Shown here: positions 34,320 through 45,954 of the stretch, piece by piece | How positions within the stretch are numbered: position 1 is the first letter of the stretch | Layout of the letters: each line of letters opens with the position of its first letter | NCBI GenBank assembly: GCA_007026445.1 | Contig: VDMD01000051.1 | Coordinates: forward strand, 1 to 64,000 | Source of the DNA: Schizophyllum amplum | Taxonomy: Eukaryota; Basidiomycota; Agaricomycetes; Agaricales; Schizophyllaceae | Length of the DNA: 64,000 nt | Reading direction: 5' to 3' | Position numbers and translations under genes: made by a program | The notes under the pieces: generated by a model | Seen by the model: only the letters and a program-made list of their open reading frames with translations | The model's database searches: none | What the model was told of the DNA's origin: nothing

Positions 34320-34959
34320 GCGTGCTCTTTGACTTGTTGGCAATAGAGGGTAGGTGGTGCACGATGGATGGAGGAGAGGTTTGCTGTCTCTTATCATTGT
34401 GGGGAGGGAGGGGAGATGTCTGCCGATTGCATTGGCTCCATCAGCCCTATCTTCCACTAGCCGGCTGGAATGGCTAGGATCCGTTTGTGTATATGTGTCG
34501 TGTGCCAGTGGCAGCCACGAGTCCAGCAAGACTAAGGATGTATTCCGGTTGTCCTGTATAGTGGTACGAGGACAAGCGGATAGAGTAAACTATAATAAAC
34601 ATAGGAACAAAGCATTCCCAATTAGGGGATGACTAAGCATGTGCGGTGCTCACCAACCCCATATTTGACACTTACATACAACAAACCCTTAAGCATGGTT
34701 GTGTATGCAGATTATTAGTTGCACCAGCGGAGCGGTAGAGGCCCTAGATGTGGGCGGATCTGAGATTCTGCAGCTTAATGCAGGTTGCATTCTCACCCAA
34801 TAAGACATGATAAGTAACACACTATAAGGGCAATCTGTCAATTGTCATTGTCATTGTCATTTGCCAATTGCTAATTGCCAATTGTCAAGACATCATTATT
34901 GTCTTAAGGACCTTCTTAACCTGGGCAGCAATGACTGGGCAGACCATCTCCCCATCATC
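34320..34959. other. Spacer between E and the copia remnant
   Basis: No gene. 34765-34815 (CTGCAGCTTAATGCAGGTTGC then ATTCTCACC) resembles part of the E arm near 37013-37040. 34838-34890 has the CAATTG/TGTCATTG words of the minisatellite. A 5' LTR for the copia remnant would be expected here but none is seen. Confidence 0.4.
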
Positions 34960-35796
34960 ATGACCGACTCCACCTCTGAATCTACGGCTCGCTTCCCCAA
35001 GCTCAACGAAGCCGTCCTCACCCGTGCCAGTCTCTGGACCAACATTGTGGAGGTCCAGGCAACTGTAACTGCCTCAGATGGTGTCAAGCGCCCATAGGAC
35101 GAGATTGATGCAGAGCTTGTGAAGAAGATGCAGAAGCAATCAGCGACCGGGATGGCCAAAGCACGCGCGCTGCTCATTCTGGCTGTTGAGCTGAGCCAGC
35201 TGGTCCACATGCGCGACAGAAACCCACTTGCTGTCTGGCAAGACTTGCAGGCTGTTCATCGCGTGCGCGGCTTCGCGACTGTCCTATAGCTGCGCCGGAA
35301 GTTCTACATAATGAAGAAGAAGACAACGAAGAAGATGTCCGCTTAGCTCGGCAATGTGAAGGTGCAGGTCTTTGAGATGCAGGAAGCCGGTGTTGAGCTC
35401 ACCAATCTCGACATCATCCTCGCCATCACGATGGGCCTTCCCGCATCATATGATTCCCTCATCATTTCCCTCAATGATACCGCCCTCAATCAGCTCACCC
35501 TTGATCAGCTCACCCTTGACTATGTCATTGGGTGCCTGCTCAACGAGGAGACGCGTTAGCTCTCTCGGCTGTCGCGCACATCCACCGAGGACGTGGCCTC
35601 ACCCGTTCTCCTTACTCAAACGGTGGACACCGAACGTGTGACGTGTCACTAATGTAACAAGAAGGGCCATTACAAGTTGGACTGCCTGGAGTGCATGGCG
35701 TGGGAGGTCTCCAAGGCGATGAAGACGGCCAAGGAGGCAAACTACGCTGGCAAGGAGGAGGACGAGACGGTTGGTGATGTCGACTTTATTTATTGA
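34960..35796 (+). pseudogene. Ty1/copia-type Gag with five in-frame stops
   Basis: Reads MTDSTSESTARFPKLNEAVL from 34960 and stays in one frame for 278 codons to TGA at 35794-35796. The capsid-like part has WTNIVEVQATV and LDIILAITMGLPASYDSLII; a CCHC knuckle of pattern CX2CX4HX4C is near 35644-35685 (CH.CNKKGHYKLDC). Five stops (TAG at 35095, 35287, 35344, 35557; TAA at 35650) are each one transition from Gln or Trp codons and there are no indels. No protease, integrase or reverse transcriptase follows: sequence ending 120 bases later looks like a 3' LTR. So this may be a gag-only element too. Inactive as read. Confidence 0.8.
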
Positions 35797-35918
35797 TTTT
35801 GGACCATTTTCAGCTTGTGGAGTGCGCATTTTTACATGTGTTTCTACTAGAGGGGCCCCCTGCCTTCCCTTTTAGGCCAGCGTGGACAGTCTTCGCTTGT
35901 GCTCAGACTGTGGGGGTG

Positions 35919-36155
35919 TGTTGGATTATCAGTCCTAGCGCTCGCACTGGTACACGCTGGATACCCGGTGGCAAGTCATTATTGTTCATACTATCAAGAT
36001 TATTATCTGTTACTATATATAGTCAGTAGAATATACGGGATCCTCGTGCGCTTGCCGAGGTTGCCTGCCTCTCCAGATCCCGTTGACTTCCCTGTTTACC
36101 CGGCAAATCTGACAAAGTGTTCGTATCGAGACATTGTTACTGAGACGCTCATGTG
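35919..36155 (+). mobile_element. Possible 3' LTR of the copia remnant
   Basis: TGTTGGATTATCAGTCC follows directly on a purine-rich GTGGGGGTG tract, as at a polypurine tract/LTR junction. CTATATATAG near 36015 could be its TATA box. The right limit is a guess because no second copy exists in the window. Confidence 0.35.
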
Positions 36156-36593
36156 AACCTTCTTCCCATCTCATTGAGCCAAGCCCGGTCCACCTCACCG
36201 CAATCCCGTACTCGCCTCAAGTTGCCATCTTGTCAGGAGGAGCAAAGGTAATATGTCTGATGGAGGTGCTATTGTAGTATACAAAGGACATGGCAAGGTT
36301 TGTGTCCGTGTGCCAGCAGGAGAGATCCAGATGTCTATCCTTGCACACCATAGCCCACAAGATCAGGGTGATGGCCTCTCTGCTTCTCACCTGCTCACAC
36401 ACAGCTATCAGATTATTCTGTCCTCTTGCAAACCTTGTATCTTGCTTTCACTCATCTTTGTGAGACTTCATCTAGAAAAGCACCTGCACTATAGTATGCT
36501 ATGGTAGGATACGGCTACTAGGTAGATCTACGTAGGAGACATGATCCTGTCCAACCTATATAGCTGGCATAGTACATATAGCTCTCTGTGAAA
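36156..36593. other. Non-genic stretch
   Basis: Mixed-composition sequence between the LTR-like end and a partial E copy. One open frame at 36253-36507 (+) has no motif I recognise and is not called. Confidence 0.4.
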
Positions 36594-36917
36594 AGTAGTT
36601 GCTTTTTATAATAATAAAAGGATTTTTGTAATGGAATCAAGCTTTTTGTTAAGTCAGTCTATATATTGTGATACAAATATAGATGTTTATATACAGATAT
36701 ATATGGTTAACAAGGCAGTTGAAACTCCCTGTAAGGCCTTGAGAATATTATCATTTAAGCCCTTTGCTGAATATTATAGGCTGGTAAGTTTAAAGGTAAT
36801 AGCAGCATCCATCACAAAAACCTACTGGCTGCTGGGTTTTTTGTGATACTAAATTATGTTAGCTTTTTCTATCAGTTTACAAAAAACAGGGTCAGCTTTT
36901 TGTGTCTCGCGTGTAGT
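36594..36917 (-). repeat. Partial third copy of the E terminus
   Basis: Repeats the terminal 324 bases of E in the same orientation as the right arm (compare 38535-38858), including the end CTCGCGTGTAGT, with a few differences near 36620. It abuts the inner end of the right arm with one G between them, so E ends have been joined tail to tail. Confidence 0.85.
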
Positions 36918-36918
36918 G

Positions 36919-38858
36919 ACAGCGGAGCCTCTTACATGGTCGTTTACACAGATCATTAGTCATGCTGACAGAGCAGCAGAGAGGACAAGAAGTGGGCGGG
37001 ATCCAAGACCCTGCAGCTGAGTGAAGGTTGCATTCTCACCTGATTGAGACAAGACAAGAACACGGATGAGACACTGACAAAGAAAATTTTTGGACACCCG
37101 ACACTGCCACCGCTGATGATCAGCGACCTTCCCAATTCGACATTCTGGGACTCCCTGTAGAGACTGACGGCCATTGTACTTACTATACCCGTTTGGGACA
37201 AGGACATGCGTAGTTTACTGTTGTTTACTGTACTTCTATATTTGTTACCGATCGATGACGCAACTCCTCAGTGTCTAACCACCACTGAGGAGTATGTGCC
37301 CGTCTGCCTACAGTCTCTTTACCTTACTGACGTTGCTCCAGATATTATACTTACGCTCGTTTGTTAGCTCCTGCGTGCGCTCCTGCTCCCGCTCCCGCTC
37401 TCGTCCCTTGCGTCTCCGCTCCTGCTTGACTGGTTCCCTGCCCCAGACTCCCTGGGCCCGGGCACCTTTTCTGACCTATACCACAGATGTTTCCAGTCCG
37501 CTCACTATCTATAATACATTTGAGCTCGGTCTATCACAAGACACAAACCATGCGAGGGCCAAGGACCACGGGCACGGGCACGGGCTGCAACTGACAATTG
37601 TCAATTGGCAATTGGCAATTGACATAATTGGCAATTGGCAATTGACAACTGGTCATTGGCAAGTAGAAGATGTCAATTGGCAAGTGTCAAACATTAATTG
37701 TCACTTGACAAATGTCAATTGTCACTTGACAAACATTAATTGTCACTTGACAAACGTCAATTGTCACTTGACAAACGTCAATTGTCAGTGGCAACTGTCA
37801 AGCGGCAATCGACAGTTGGCAATTGGCAATTGTCAGGTGGTAAACATCAATTGGCAACTGGCCACCTAGATAGGGCTTAAGAGGGCTTGAAGCACGGGCT
37901 CGATTTTTGATATCTTGCTGTTCTGTCCTACTGCTAAGAACATCTGGTGTAGCATTATCAGGGTAGTGTATCTTTGTCAATAAGCTGCAGTTTATGGTCA
38001 ATGAGCTGTCAACATGATCTAAGCTTGTATCTATTATATTTCTAGAGCTAATGAGATAGCATCTGTCCCACTTCTGCTGCTGCATTGTGTGCTGATTAAT
38101 CATGCTTGCCACAGCACTCCACCATCATCCAGCAGACCTAACAAGGTGCCTATGCAACCTTTCGGAAATTACCAAGAAACCTTGCCCTGCACTTGAGCAT
38201 GTGAAAGCTTAACCAAGGCTTAGGCTTGAGTGAGTATAATGAAACATGCAATACACAACTAGTATGACACAAAAATCCAGCATAGCAATAAAATAAACTG
38301 GCATATCTTAAGGAAAAGCTCATCATGCCTTACAAAACTCTGAGGACTACTTACGAAAACCTCATATACAATCACAAAAAGCAAATAGCCCTTTACAATA
38401 TACTGAGAGCTATTCACAAAATCCTCAGTCAGTTTTACAAAAACATGATTGTCCTTATCAAAAGCTTTAGCTTGTAAACCAGTTTTTTGTGAGTGCTAAA
38501 CATTTTTCTATTACAATAAACTAGCACTGTGAAAAGTAGTTGCTTTTTATAATTATCAAAGGATTTTTGTAATGGAATCAAGCTTTTTGTTAAGTCAGTC
38601 TATATATTGTGATACAAATATAGATGTTTATATACAGATATATATGGTTAACAAGGCAGTTGAAACTCCCTGTAAGGCCTTGAGAATATTATCATTTAAG
38701 CCCTTTGCTGAATATTATAGGCTGGTAAGTTTAAAGGTAATAGCAGCATCCATCACAAAAACCTACTGGCTGCTGGGTTTTTTGTGATACTAAATTATGT
38801 TAGCTTTTTCTATCAGTTTACAAAAAACAGGGTCAGCTTTTTGTGTCTCGCGTGTAGT
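36919..38858 (-). repeat. 1,940 bp inverted repeat, right arm (element E)
   Basis: Mirror of 32380-34319: a position x on the left maps to 71238 minus x. No difference was seen in any compared segment, so either the duplication is very recent, gene conversion is active, or the arm is an assembly duplication. The outer end TGTAGT is followed by GGCAGGAGC, not by the left flank. Confidence 0.85.
37585..37865. repeat. CAATTG minisatellite, right
   Basis: Mirror copy of the array at 33373-33653 within the right E arm; same unit order and sequence. Confidence 0.9.
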
Positions 38859-39082
38859 GGCAGGAGCTCCCATTATACTACGTTCCTCATCTCAGCAAGC
38901 CCCCTCCCCTCCCCCGAGCAACGCAAGCGCATCAGAGGCGAGCAAAAATTTTCGCTCGCCTTTTTTTGTGCTTTGTAGTGTTCTCCCTCCCTCCATACAC
39001 CTATATACGGTACTATGTACTTACTATATACATAATATGTGTTCCTTTTGATTTTACGTGCACCCGACGATGCGCGGCACAG

Positions 39083-40094
39083 CTGAGGCGGTAAGGTATA
39101 TGCAAACACGCTGGACAGTTGTCCGTCAGGTAGTTGAAAAGTCCTCGGATCACTTACCTACACAGCCACAGCCCCCGGCGGCCTTCCGGCAGGGGCTCCG
39201 GGCTCGGGGGACATCCCGAGCGCACCACCCGTTTAGGCAGGGGCCCGCGGGCAGCTCGCCTGGCATGCCCGGCTTGCTCCCGCGCCCGCCGCCCGCCGCA
39301 CGCGGCCTCGACCACCTTCCCGTTTGGGCAGGGCGGTCGATCGGTGTGCTCGGGGCCTTCGCGCGCGCGCGCTCCCGCCTGCCCCCGTGTCTCGTTGTTC
39401 ACTGGGCGATACAAAAACTGATATAGAATAAAATATTCGCTTCAATAAGTATCTACGGGCGACGGACACACGGGAAAAAGCACCCGAAACGCGGCGAAAA
39501 ATTTTCACGGACGCGTCGCGTGCAGCGCGCGCGGGTGGAATCGCGTCAGCGCGCGTCGGCGTGGACGGGGGGTGGGGGGTGGGGGTAGGTGTTATAAATG
39601 CTCCCATCCGGGGAGCTCGTTGCGGTGGAAGGGCTGCGCACGTGCGCGCGGCACGAGAGGCGGGTGCGGCAGCACGGGGGGTCGGGCGCGGTGCGGGGTT
39701 GGGTGCGGCAAGGGGCGCGCAGCGTGGTGAGCGGTGGTGGTGTCTGTGCTGACGGGCGCGCGTTGGGCGACGGAGGCGCAGGGAGGGTGAGGAGGGTGAA
39801 TGGAGGTGGGGAGATGGGCGGCGGATGATGGGTGCCCGATCGTGTCGCGTGCCCTCGCGTGTAGGGGTCCCGGCGTCCTTTGCGGGCATCAGGTGGTCCT
39901 CCCCTACCTGCGCAGGTGCTGTTCAAGCACAGCGCATGCGGCCGGGGACACGTCAGCAGGCGGGCTAACGCCCGACTGCAAGACGAGGGAGGGGCGGGTG
40001 CGCGGGTGCGCGGGAGCGCGAGCGGCGCGCGCATGTCTTCAAGGTGTTCTTGCGTATCTGTCCCCCGCGCAGGGACAGCGCAGACGTAGGAAAT
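39083..40094 (-). repeat. R-type repeat, minus orientation
   Basis: The outward end at 39083 has a 75 nt segment (39157 to 39083; GTAAGTGATCC, end GCCTCAG) with the palindrome GGACAGTTGTCC. Inward: CACAGCCACAG, the CCCGTTTGGGCAG arm, an AT spacer (39410-39450) and CGAAAAATTTTC (39499). 39120-39360 is close to the reverse of 52060-52320. GC-rich DNA with long Arg/Ala frames follows. Confidence 0.65.
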
Positions 40095-40127
40095 AGCTTC
40101 AGGGCGCTGTAGAGCGCCCTGAAGCTA

Positions 40128-41112
40128 CTATACCTATGTCAAAGTTACTATGATATATACTGATTTGATGACCACGCACCTGGAGGGGACTCTGGCGAGT
40201 CCCCTTTCCCTTATTCTCCAAAAGAATCCGTTTATTGAGCCGCTGTTGAGCGGCGGATGCATCGCGGATGGTGGCGAGAGGAGGATAAGGCGCGTCACGT
40301 CACGTCACGAACGCGCTCATTTCGAGCGCGTTCGGGACGAGACACGGCGCGATTATGTCGCATACAGGCCTCAGATGGATGTGATTCTTTATAGATCTAT
40401 GTGATTACATGTACTAAACAATAATATGTTGCCACTTTCAAGTCATGAGGTCAGCAATATACTAGAATGGCAGCATACAATCCAAAGATCACTCTCCCGA
40501 CTTACTGTTCAGCTCAATTTGTTTCATCTAAGATAACTCAGGCCCTCAAACAACCTGTATATAGTACAAAGAAGGTGCCTACATATGCCCCAACTTTGAC
40601 TGTATCTCTGCTACCAGATGGGAGCTCAGAATGACCTGGTCTATACCTTAAGAAACAGTGAAAACTGAGCAAACCTGGGGCAGAACTTTCAATGAATAAA
40701 ACAATGATTTTGGTCCCTATTCATGTTTTCTCTTCATAATTTGAGATAATTATGAGTAAGGTAGTGGACACAGGCTTTAAATTCGCGCCGGAATGCCTCC
40801 GAGACGTGGCCGCGGTCGTCGAGCGCGTCGGCGGCGAGCCTCGGAGATCGGACCGGGACGCCGAACGCGCGCGCACAACAACTTCTCACCACCGACGCTC
40901 CCCGGCTGCCCCCACCGCCCCCGTGTCCCTCCACCGCTCACTAAGCAAATATTTGCTTACACTACCCCATTAGTTACGACATTTTACGCTGAATCGGGCT
41001 GCTCGCAGCGAGAAGGACTCGAGCGCGGGAGGCGGGCTGCGCGCCCGCTCCCGCGCTGCAGGTGCGTGTTGACGCCTCAGCGCGCGTTCTGTTTTGACTG
41101 ACACGTATCAAG
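40128..41112 (+). repeat. S repeat, full-length copy
   Basis: 985 bp. The left outward segment is 40179 to 40128 (minus, 52 nt, GTGCGTGG...GTATAG); the right one is 41062-41112 (plus, 51 nt, GTGCGTG, TGACTGAC, TCAAG). Just inside the left one is the GGGGACTCtggcGAGTCCCC stem; just inside the right one a 16 bp GC hairpin at about 41021-41056. The palindrome is perfect at 40308-40334. A separate hairpin (GCTTCAGGGCGC/GCGCCCTGAAGC) sits outside the left end at 40095-40127. Confidence 0.75.
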
Positions 41113-41283
41113 ACTACCTCGCATCCGCGTTCGCGGCTAAGAACCGTGCGGGCAAACGCGCACTGACTTCAAGCGCCCCGACAACGCCTACGTCGCCTCC
41201 ACAGATGTGAACGAGGGCGGAATCGGCCGCTTTGGGAGGCGGCTGGCGCCGCCCCTCACCCACGCCAGGACCCAATAACCCAG

Positions 41284-42193
41284 CTGATGTCGTAAAGCTT
41301 TTGCAAAAAAATATGGACTTTATTGGGGCTCGAATTGCAAATCCTATGGACCTCAGCCCGGCCGTATTCAAAAGCAATGGGAGGGTTTACCCACACAGCC
41401 ACCTACCCCTCCCGGGCCTTCCGGAGGGGGTACTGGCTCACGGGGGGCTTGCCGAGCCACGAGCCGTGGGCAGCCCTATTAGGCAGGGGCCTGCGGGTCG
41501 CTCGCCGCACACCCGGCTCACTGCCACGCCTCGCGTGCACTGCTGACCGCCTTCCCGTTTAGGCGATCAGCGCGTTCGGGGCGTCGCGCGCGCGCGCGCC
41601 GCAGCCGCTAGCGCTGGTGCTGGTCGCGGTCACTGTGGGTGCTTGTATGTCGATAAATCTTGTATATTACCTGAAATATGCATAGATAATATGTATGTAA
41701 GGGGAGATATGCGAAAAAAACACGTAAAAACGCAATAAAAATGTCGCCGGCGCGCGGCGTGCTCGTTGAGTGAACGAGGGCCGCGCGAGCGGACCTGCGC
41801 ATGTGCAAGGTGAGGAGGGGGTGTGTAAGGCCGTACCCGCCACCCAAGGATACCGAGGTGGCGGTCACCGCGGCGAGAGGGCGGTGGCGCGATCGGCGGC
41901 GCGAGCAGCTCTGCGCGAGTGCCAGAGATTGCTTGCGACGCTTCTGCAAGAGCGCTGCTGGGCGCATTGCAGCTCGTCTACCGTTCGACCGAGCCGCGCG
42001 TGCCCCGCCGTCGTGACCCGAGGGGGTTGGGTGTGGGTATGCGCTGGTCGGCTCGCCGGGTTTGCGCCGCGGGGATGCATCCTTGTGTTCACCTTCTTCA
42101 TAGGCATTTGGAGGTGGTAGGGGGCGAAGGGGTGACCCAGCGGATAGCGCGCGCGTCGCACAAGAAGGCACGAGTTCCCGGTCAGCTGATGTC
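41284..42193 (-). repeat. R-type repeat, minus orientation, long terminal segment
   Basis: The outward end is 41284 (minus strand ...TTTACGACATCAG). The matching donor is probably GTAAAC at 41390, giving 107 nt rather than about 75. The GC arm carries CCCGTTTAGGC; the AT spacer and a degenerate AAAAATGTCGCC box follow at 41650-41745. 170 bases of unmatched DNA lie between the S end at 41112 and this end. Confidence 0.55.
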
Positions 42194-42768
42194 GTACCCC
42201 TATTGTAATACATCCCGGCCACTATCGGGGGGCTTATTGCAACACTTACGGTAAGGTCATCGGGCCCGGCAAACTCCGGTCTGCCAGCGAGCGCGGGTGT
42301 TCAGGGCCTTCCGGATTAGGATACGGCTCGCGGAGGGCTGCCGGGCGAGCACCCACGTGCATCCCGTTTGGGCAGGAGCACGCGGGTCGCCCGCCGCGCG
42401 CTCCGAGCGCCTTCGCGCGCGTTGGGCGGGATTGATGGCGCGTCCCGATTGGGAAGGGCGGGTGATCGGCGGGCTCGAGAGCGCCGCGCGCGCACGCCGC
42501 CGCTGCCGCTGTCGCTCCTGGGCGCTCGTAGGCGGAAGAATTCGATAATATTATGAACTATATACAGATAATGTAGGTATGCAGGGGGGGAAAGGGCGCA
42601 TATACGGAAAAAGCGCTGAAAAGCGCGCACAAAAAATTTTCGCGATCGCGCAACGCCCTCGCTGGCTGGGCGAGCACGCGTACGCGTCATTGGGAAGGGG
42701 AAGATGGTGAGGGGGGGGTGTTTGAAACAGCAAGCGAGCTTGCAAGGAGCTCACTGCGCGGCGCGCGC
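42194..42768 (-). repeat. 575 bp inverted repeat within R, left arm
   Basis: R-type copy nearly identical to the reverse complement of 45108-45680. It contains AAAAAATTTTCGCGATCGCG and an AT spacer around 42545-42580. Differences seen are one C/T (42292 region) and an 8-versus-9 G run near 42711. Confidence 0.85.
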
Positions 42769-43398
42769 GCGCGGATGGCGCGGCGGAGCATTTGCGCGGC
42801 GGCGATCGGGCGGCGGCGGACGGCGGACGGCGGACGGGAGCGCGGGCGATCGATGCATAGTGGCGTGTAATGGATGGTGTACGAGCTCAGGAGAAAGCTC
42901 GTTGTGCGAGATGGGGAAGGGCGCAGCAAGCGGGGTGTGGGGTGTGGGGTGTAGCGCGGCGGAGGCGCGGGCACAGCGATGGCGGCGGGGCAGCGGCATG
43001 AAGCGCCGGCAGCTATGCGCCCGCTGCCCTCGTCATGCCGCTGATTGACTTGAGGCGCGCGGCGTGGTGGGTGGCGCGGGTACTGGCAAGTACGTAGGTG
43101 ATCGCCACGCCCGCCCTCGCTTGCAGAGGGACCCGCCGACGCTGCAAGCCGGCCCATACCTTTCCCTACCCGCCTCAGTCCTCGAAGGACAAGCGGATGG
43201 CGAGATATGCGTCAGAAGGCGAGCTAATGCTCGCCTTCATGACGGGTATGGGGTGGGCGACGGTGTGCGCGCGGCGCGCTTGCGATTGCGCTCGTGGGTG
43301 GGGGGATGGGTCTTGTAATACGCCCGGGTAGTCGTACATCTCCTATGAACGATGTTTGAATGCAAGAGTAGCTGCAGAGCGCTTGTGGCGCTCTGCAG
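42769..43398. repeat. R-type GC-rich body and hairpin
   Basis: GC-rich continuation with the CTACCCGCYTCRGTCC..AAGCGGA block also seen at 10430 and 49700. It ends in a 16 bp hairpin CTGCAGAGCGC/GCGCTCTGCAG at about 43371-43398 which abuts the next S copy. Confidence 0.5.
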
Positions 43399-44392
43399 CT
43401 ACTCGCTCTACGTTGTTTTTAGCTTTTTTAAACGATGCTGTCAATAAAGACGCACCTGAAAGGGACTCCCCTGAGTCCCCGCGCCCCATCGCCGAAGGAA
43501 TGGCGTCCATCGAAGCGCTATTGAGCGCGGCGTGCGTCGCGGATGACGGTGGCAAGGGAGACGATCGCGTTATGTCACGTCACGAACGCGCTCATTTCGA
43601 GCGCGTTCGTGGCGAGCCATAACGCGATTCCCGGGCATCGAGGGCCCCGATCGCCCTCAGACTGCGTAGATCTACATCGGTATATCATGTTTATTAGTAC
43701 ATGTGGTTTATGTCAGGCTAATGGGCTGGGAATATACCAGAATGTCACTAAGATACTCAAAGGACACTCTCCTCACTTGTAATTCAGCTTCATTTGTCTC
43801 GTCTGAAAGAATAAAGACATAAAACAGGTCTGTATATACTTCATAAGAGCTATCTAGATATGCTCCACTACTGACTGTATCTGAGGCCTCAGATGGTGGC
43901 CCAGAAACCCTTGACCTCTCCCTTATGAACTAGAGAAATCTACACATGAGCCTACACACATTTTCACTTCATATCTGTATGAGTTCATGTTCAATCCATT
44001 TTTCGCTTCAGGGATCTATAAGTTCAACATCCCCCATCACACTAAAGGTCTTCAATTGGACTCGGAAGTCCTCCGGACTGACGAGGACGTCGCCCAACGC
44101 GTCGGCGGCGAGGGTCGGCAGCCCGGCCCGGCTCGCCGCCGGTGCGCGATCGCCACCTCTCGACCTCTGACCACCACCATCCCGACCCCGCGGCTGCCCC
44201 CTCCCCCTCCCCATCCCTCACTTCGACCCCCGCGTACCTCAATCAACGTGAAATTCAGATATCACCGGCTGTGCGATGCATGACGAGCCCAACGACGCGG
44301 ATGGCAATGCAGGAGGGGACTGCGCACGGACGCGCCGCAGGTGCGTGACTACGCCCTGCGCTACTTTCATTACTGACTTATATATGTTACAG
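43399..44392 (+). repeat. S repeat, full-length copy
   Basis: 994 bp. Left outward segment 43455 to 43399 (minus, 57 nt), right outward segment 44341-44392 (plus, 52 nt: GCAG then GTGCGTGAC, TTACTGACTT branch-like, GTTACAG). The palindrome at 43583-43609 is perfect and extends imperfectly to a TTATG/CATAA base. The GACTCCCCTGAGTCCC stem lies just inside the left segment. Confidence 0.75.
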
Positions 44393-45107
44393 ATGTCGAT
44401 AATTTGCTCGGTGAGCGCGTCGCGGCGGTCGTGCGAGCGATCGGCGCCCGCGCTCGCTCCTCCACCACTGATCAACCACGCCCCGCGCGACATAGGCTAC
44501 GCGCGGCGCGTCCAACCGCTGCTGAGCAGCCATGAGCTCCCGCCCTCCGCCCCTCCCTCCCCTCTCCCCACATTGCCCGCTGAGCGCCCCGGCGCCCTCC
44601 AACAAGGGTAACACCGCTTGAGGTCTCACCGCACTGGGACCTCGCGGTGCAGACCTTACTTGGGGTCAGAGCACCTCAGCGGGCTCTACAAGGGAGCGGG
44701 ATGAGCGTGCTGCTGGCGCGCGGCGCCGGCGCCGACTGCGAACGCAGCGTAGTGGAGCAGCAGGCGTGTGGCGCGCGTACGCGCCACATCGCCTTCGCCC
44801 TCCACCGCGCCCCTGCTATTCAAGATGACCATACTCGGCATCGGAGCACGGGGCGTCGACGGCAGCGCGCTAGGACACGTCCTGCAGCGTCCGTCGCGCG
44901 ACCCAGCCCGTCGACCATTTGCTACAGCCGCGCCACCCGCCTGCTGCGCACCCCCCAGCCCCCATGCTGCGCGACGAGCCCTATCGCGGGCTCGTCTCCG
45001 CCTACATCGATTTTGAACGCCCCGCACCATTCTCGAATGGCGCAGCCCCCCGCGCGCCCGCGCGCCAACCGCAATCGGCAATTGCGCCCCCACCCCACCA
45101 TCCCGCG
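44393..45107. repeat. GC-rich DNA between S and R copies
   Basis: About 700 bases of GC-rich sequence without a recognisable gene or module end. Long frames exist on both strands and reflect composition. Confidence 0.4.
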
Positions 45108-45688
45108 CGCGCCGCGCAGTGAGCTCCTTGCAAGCTCGCTTGCTGTTTCAAACACCCCCCCCCTCACCATCTTCCCCTTCCCAATGACGCGTACGCGTGC
45201 TCGCCCAGCCAGCGAGGGCGTTGCGCGATCGCGAAAATTTTTTGTGCGCGCTTTTCAGCGCTTTTTCCGTATATGCGCCCTTTCCCCCCCTGCATACCTA
45301 CATTATCTGTATATAGTTCATAATATTATCGAATTCTTCCGCCTACGAGCGCCCAGGAGCGACAGCGGCAGCGGCGGCGTGCGCGCGCGGCGCTCTCGAG
45401 CCCGCCGATCACCCGCCCTTCCCAATCGGGACGCGCCATCAATCCCGCCCAACGCGCGCGAAGGCGCTCGGAGCGCGCGGCGGGCGACCCGCGTGCTCCT
45501 GCCCAAACGGGATGCACGTGGGTGCTCGCCCGGCAGCCCTCCGCGAGCCGTATCCTAATCCGGAAGGCCCTGAACACCCGCACTCGCTGGCAGACCGGAG
45601 TTTGCCGGGCCCGATGACCTTACCGTAAGTGTTGCAATAAGCCCCCCGATAGTGGCCGGGATGTATTACAATAGGGGTACAGCATAAG
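45108..45688 (+). repeat. 575 bp inverted repeat within R, right arm, with R end
   Basis: Mirror of 42194-42768 (identity ends at 45680), followed by an outward end ...GCATAAG at 45688. A GTAAGTG donor at 45625 would give a 64 nt segment. Then unmatched DNA runs to the S copy at 45955. Confidence 0.75.
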
Positions 45689-45954
45689 GTGTCCCGGTGC
45701 AAGGGGTACTCGAGCGCCTCTTTGTACGGCGGCTCACGCGTCTGCTGGGTGCTGGGCACGTGGATAGAAAGGGACGGGGCGTGGCGGGGGGTGTCTTTAG
45801 GGCGTTCCAGACGCGCTTGGCCTCGAGCGGGCGGCGCGCGTACGCCCGGTCGTCGTTCAAGGGACGTGGGTGCGGGGGCGGGTGCCGTAGGTGCCTGACG
45901 CGTTTGAAGCGCGGCGAGGCCCCCGCCCCCGCCCCGTTCGTGTTCTAGATAGTT

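Noticed and set aside
34960..35796. Reassigned stop codons (TAG/TAA read as Gln) as an explanation for stops in gag and the dioxygenase
   Set aside because: PDX1, SMN, the intact Gag and the transposase use TAA/TAG/TGA as normal stops or lack them; transition mutation explains the pattern more simply.
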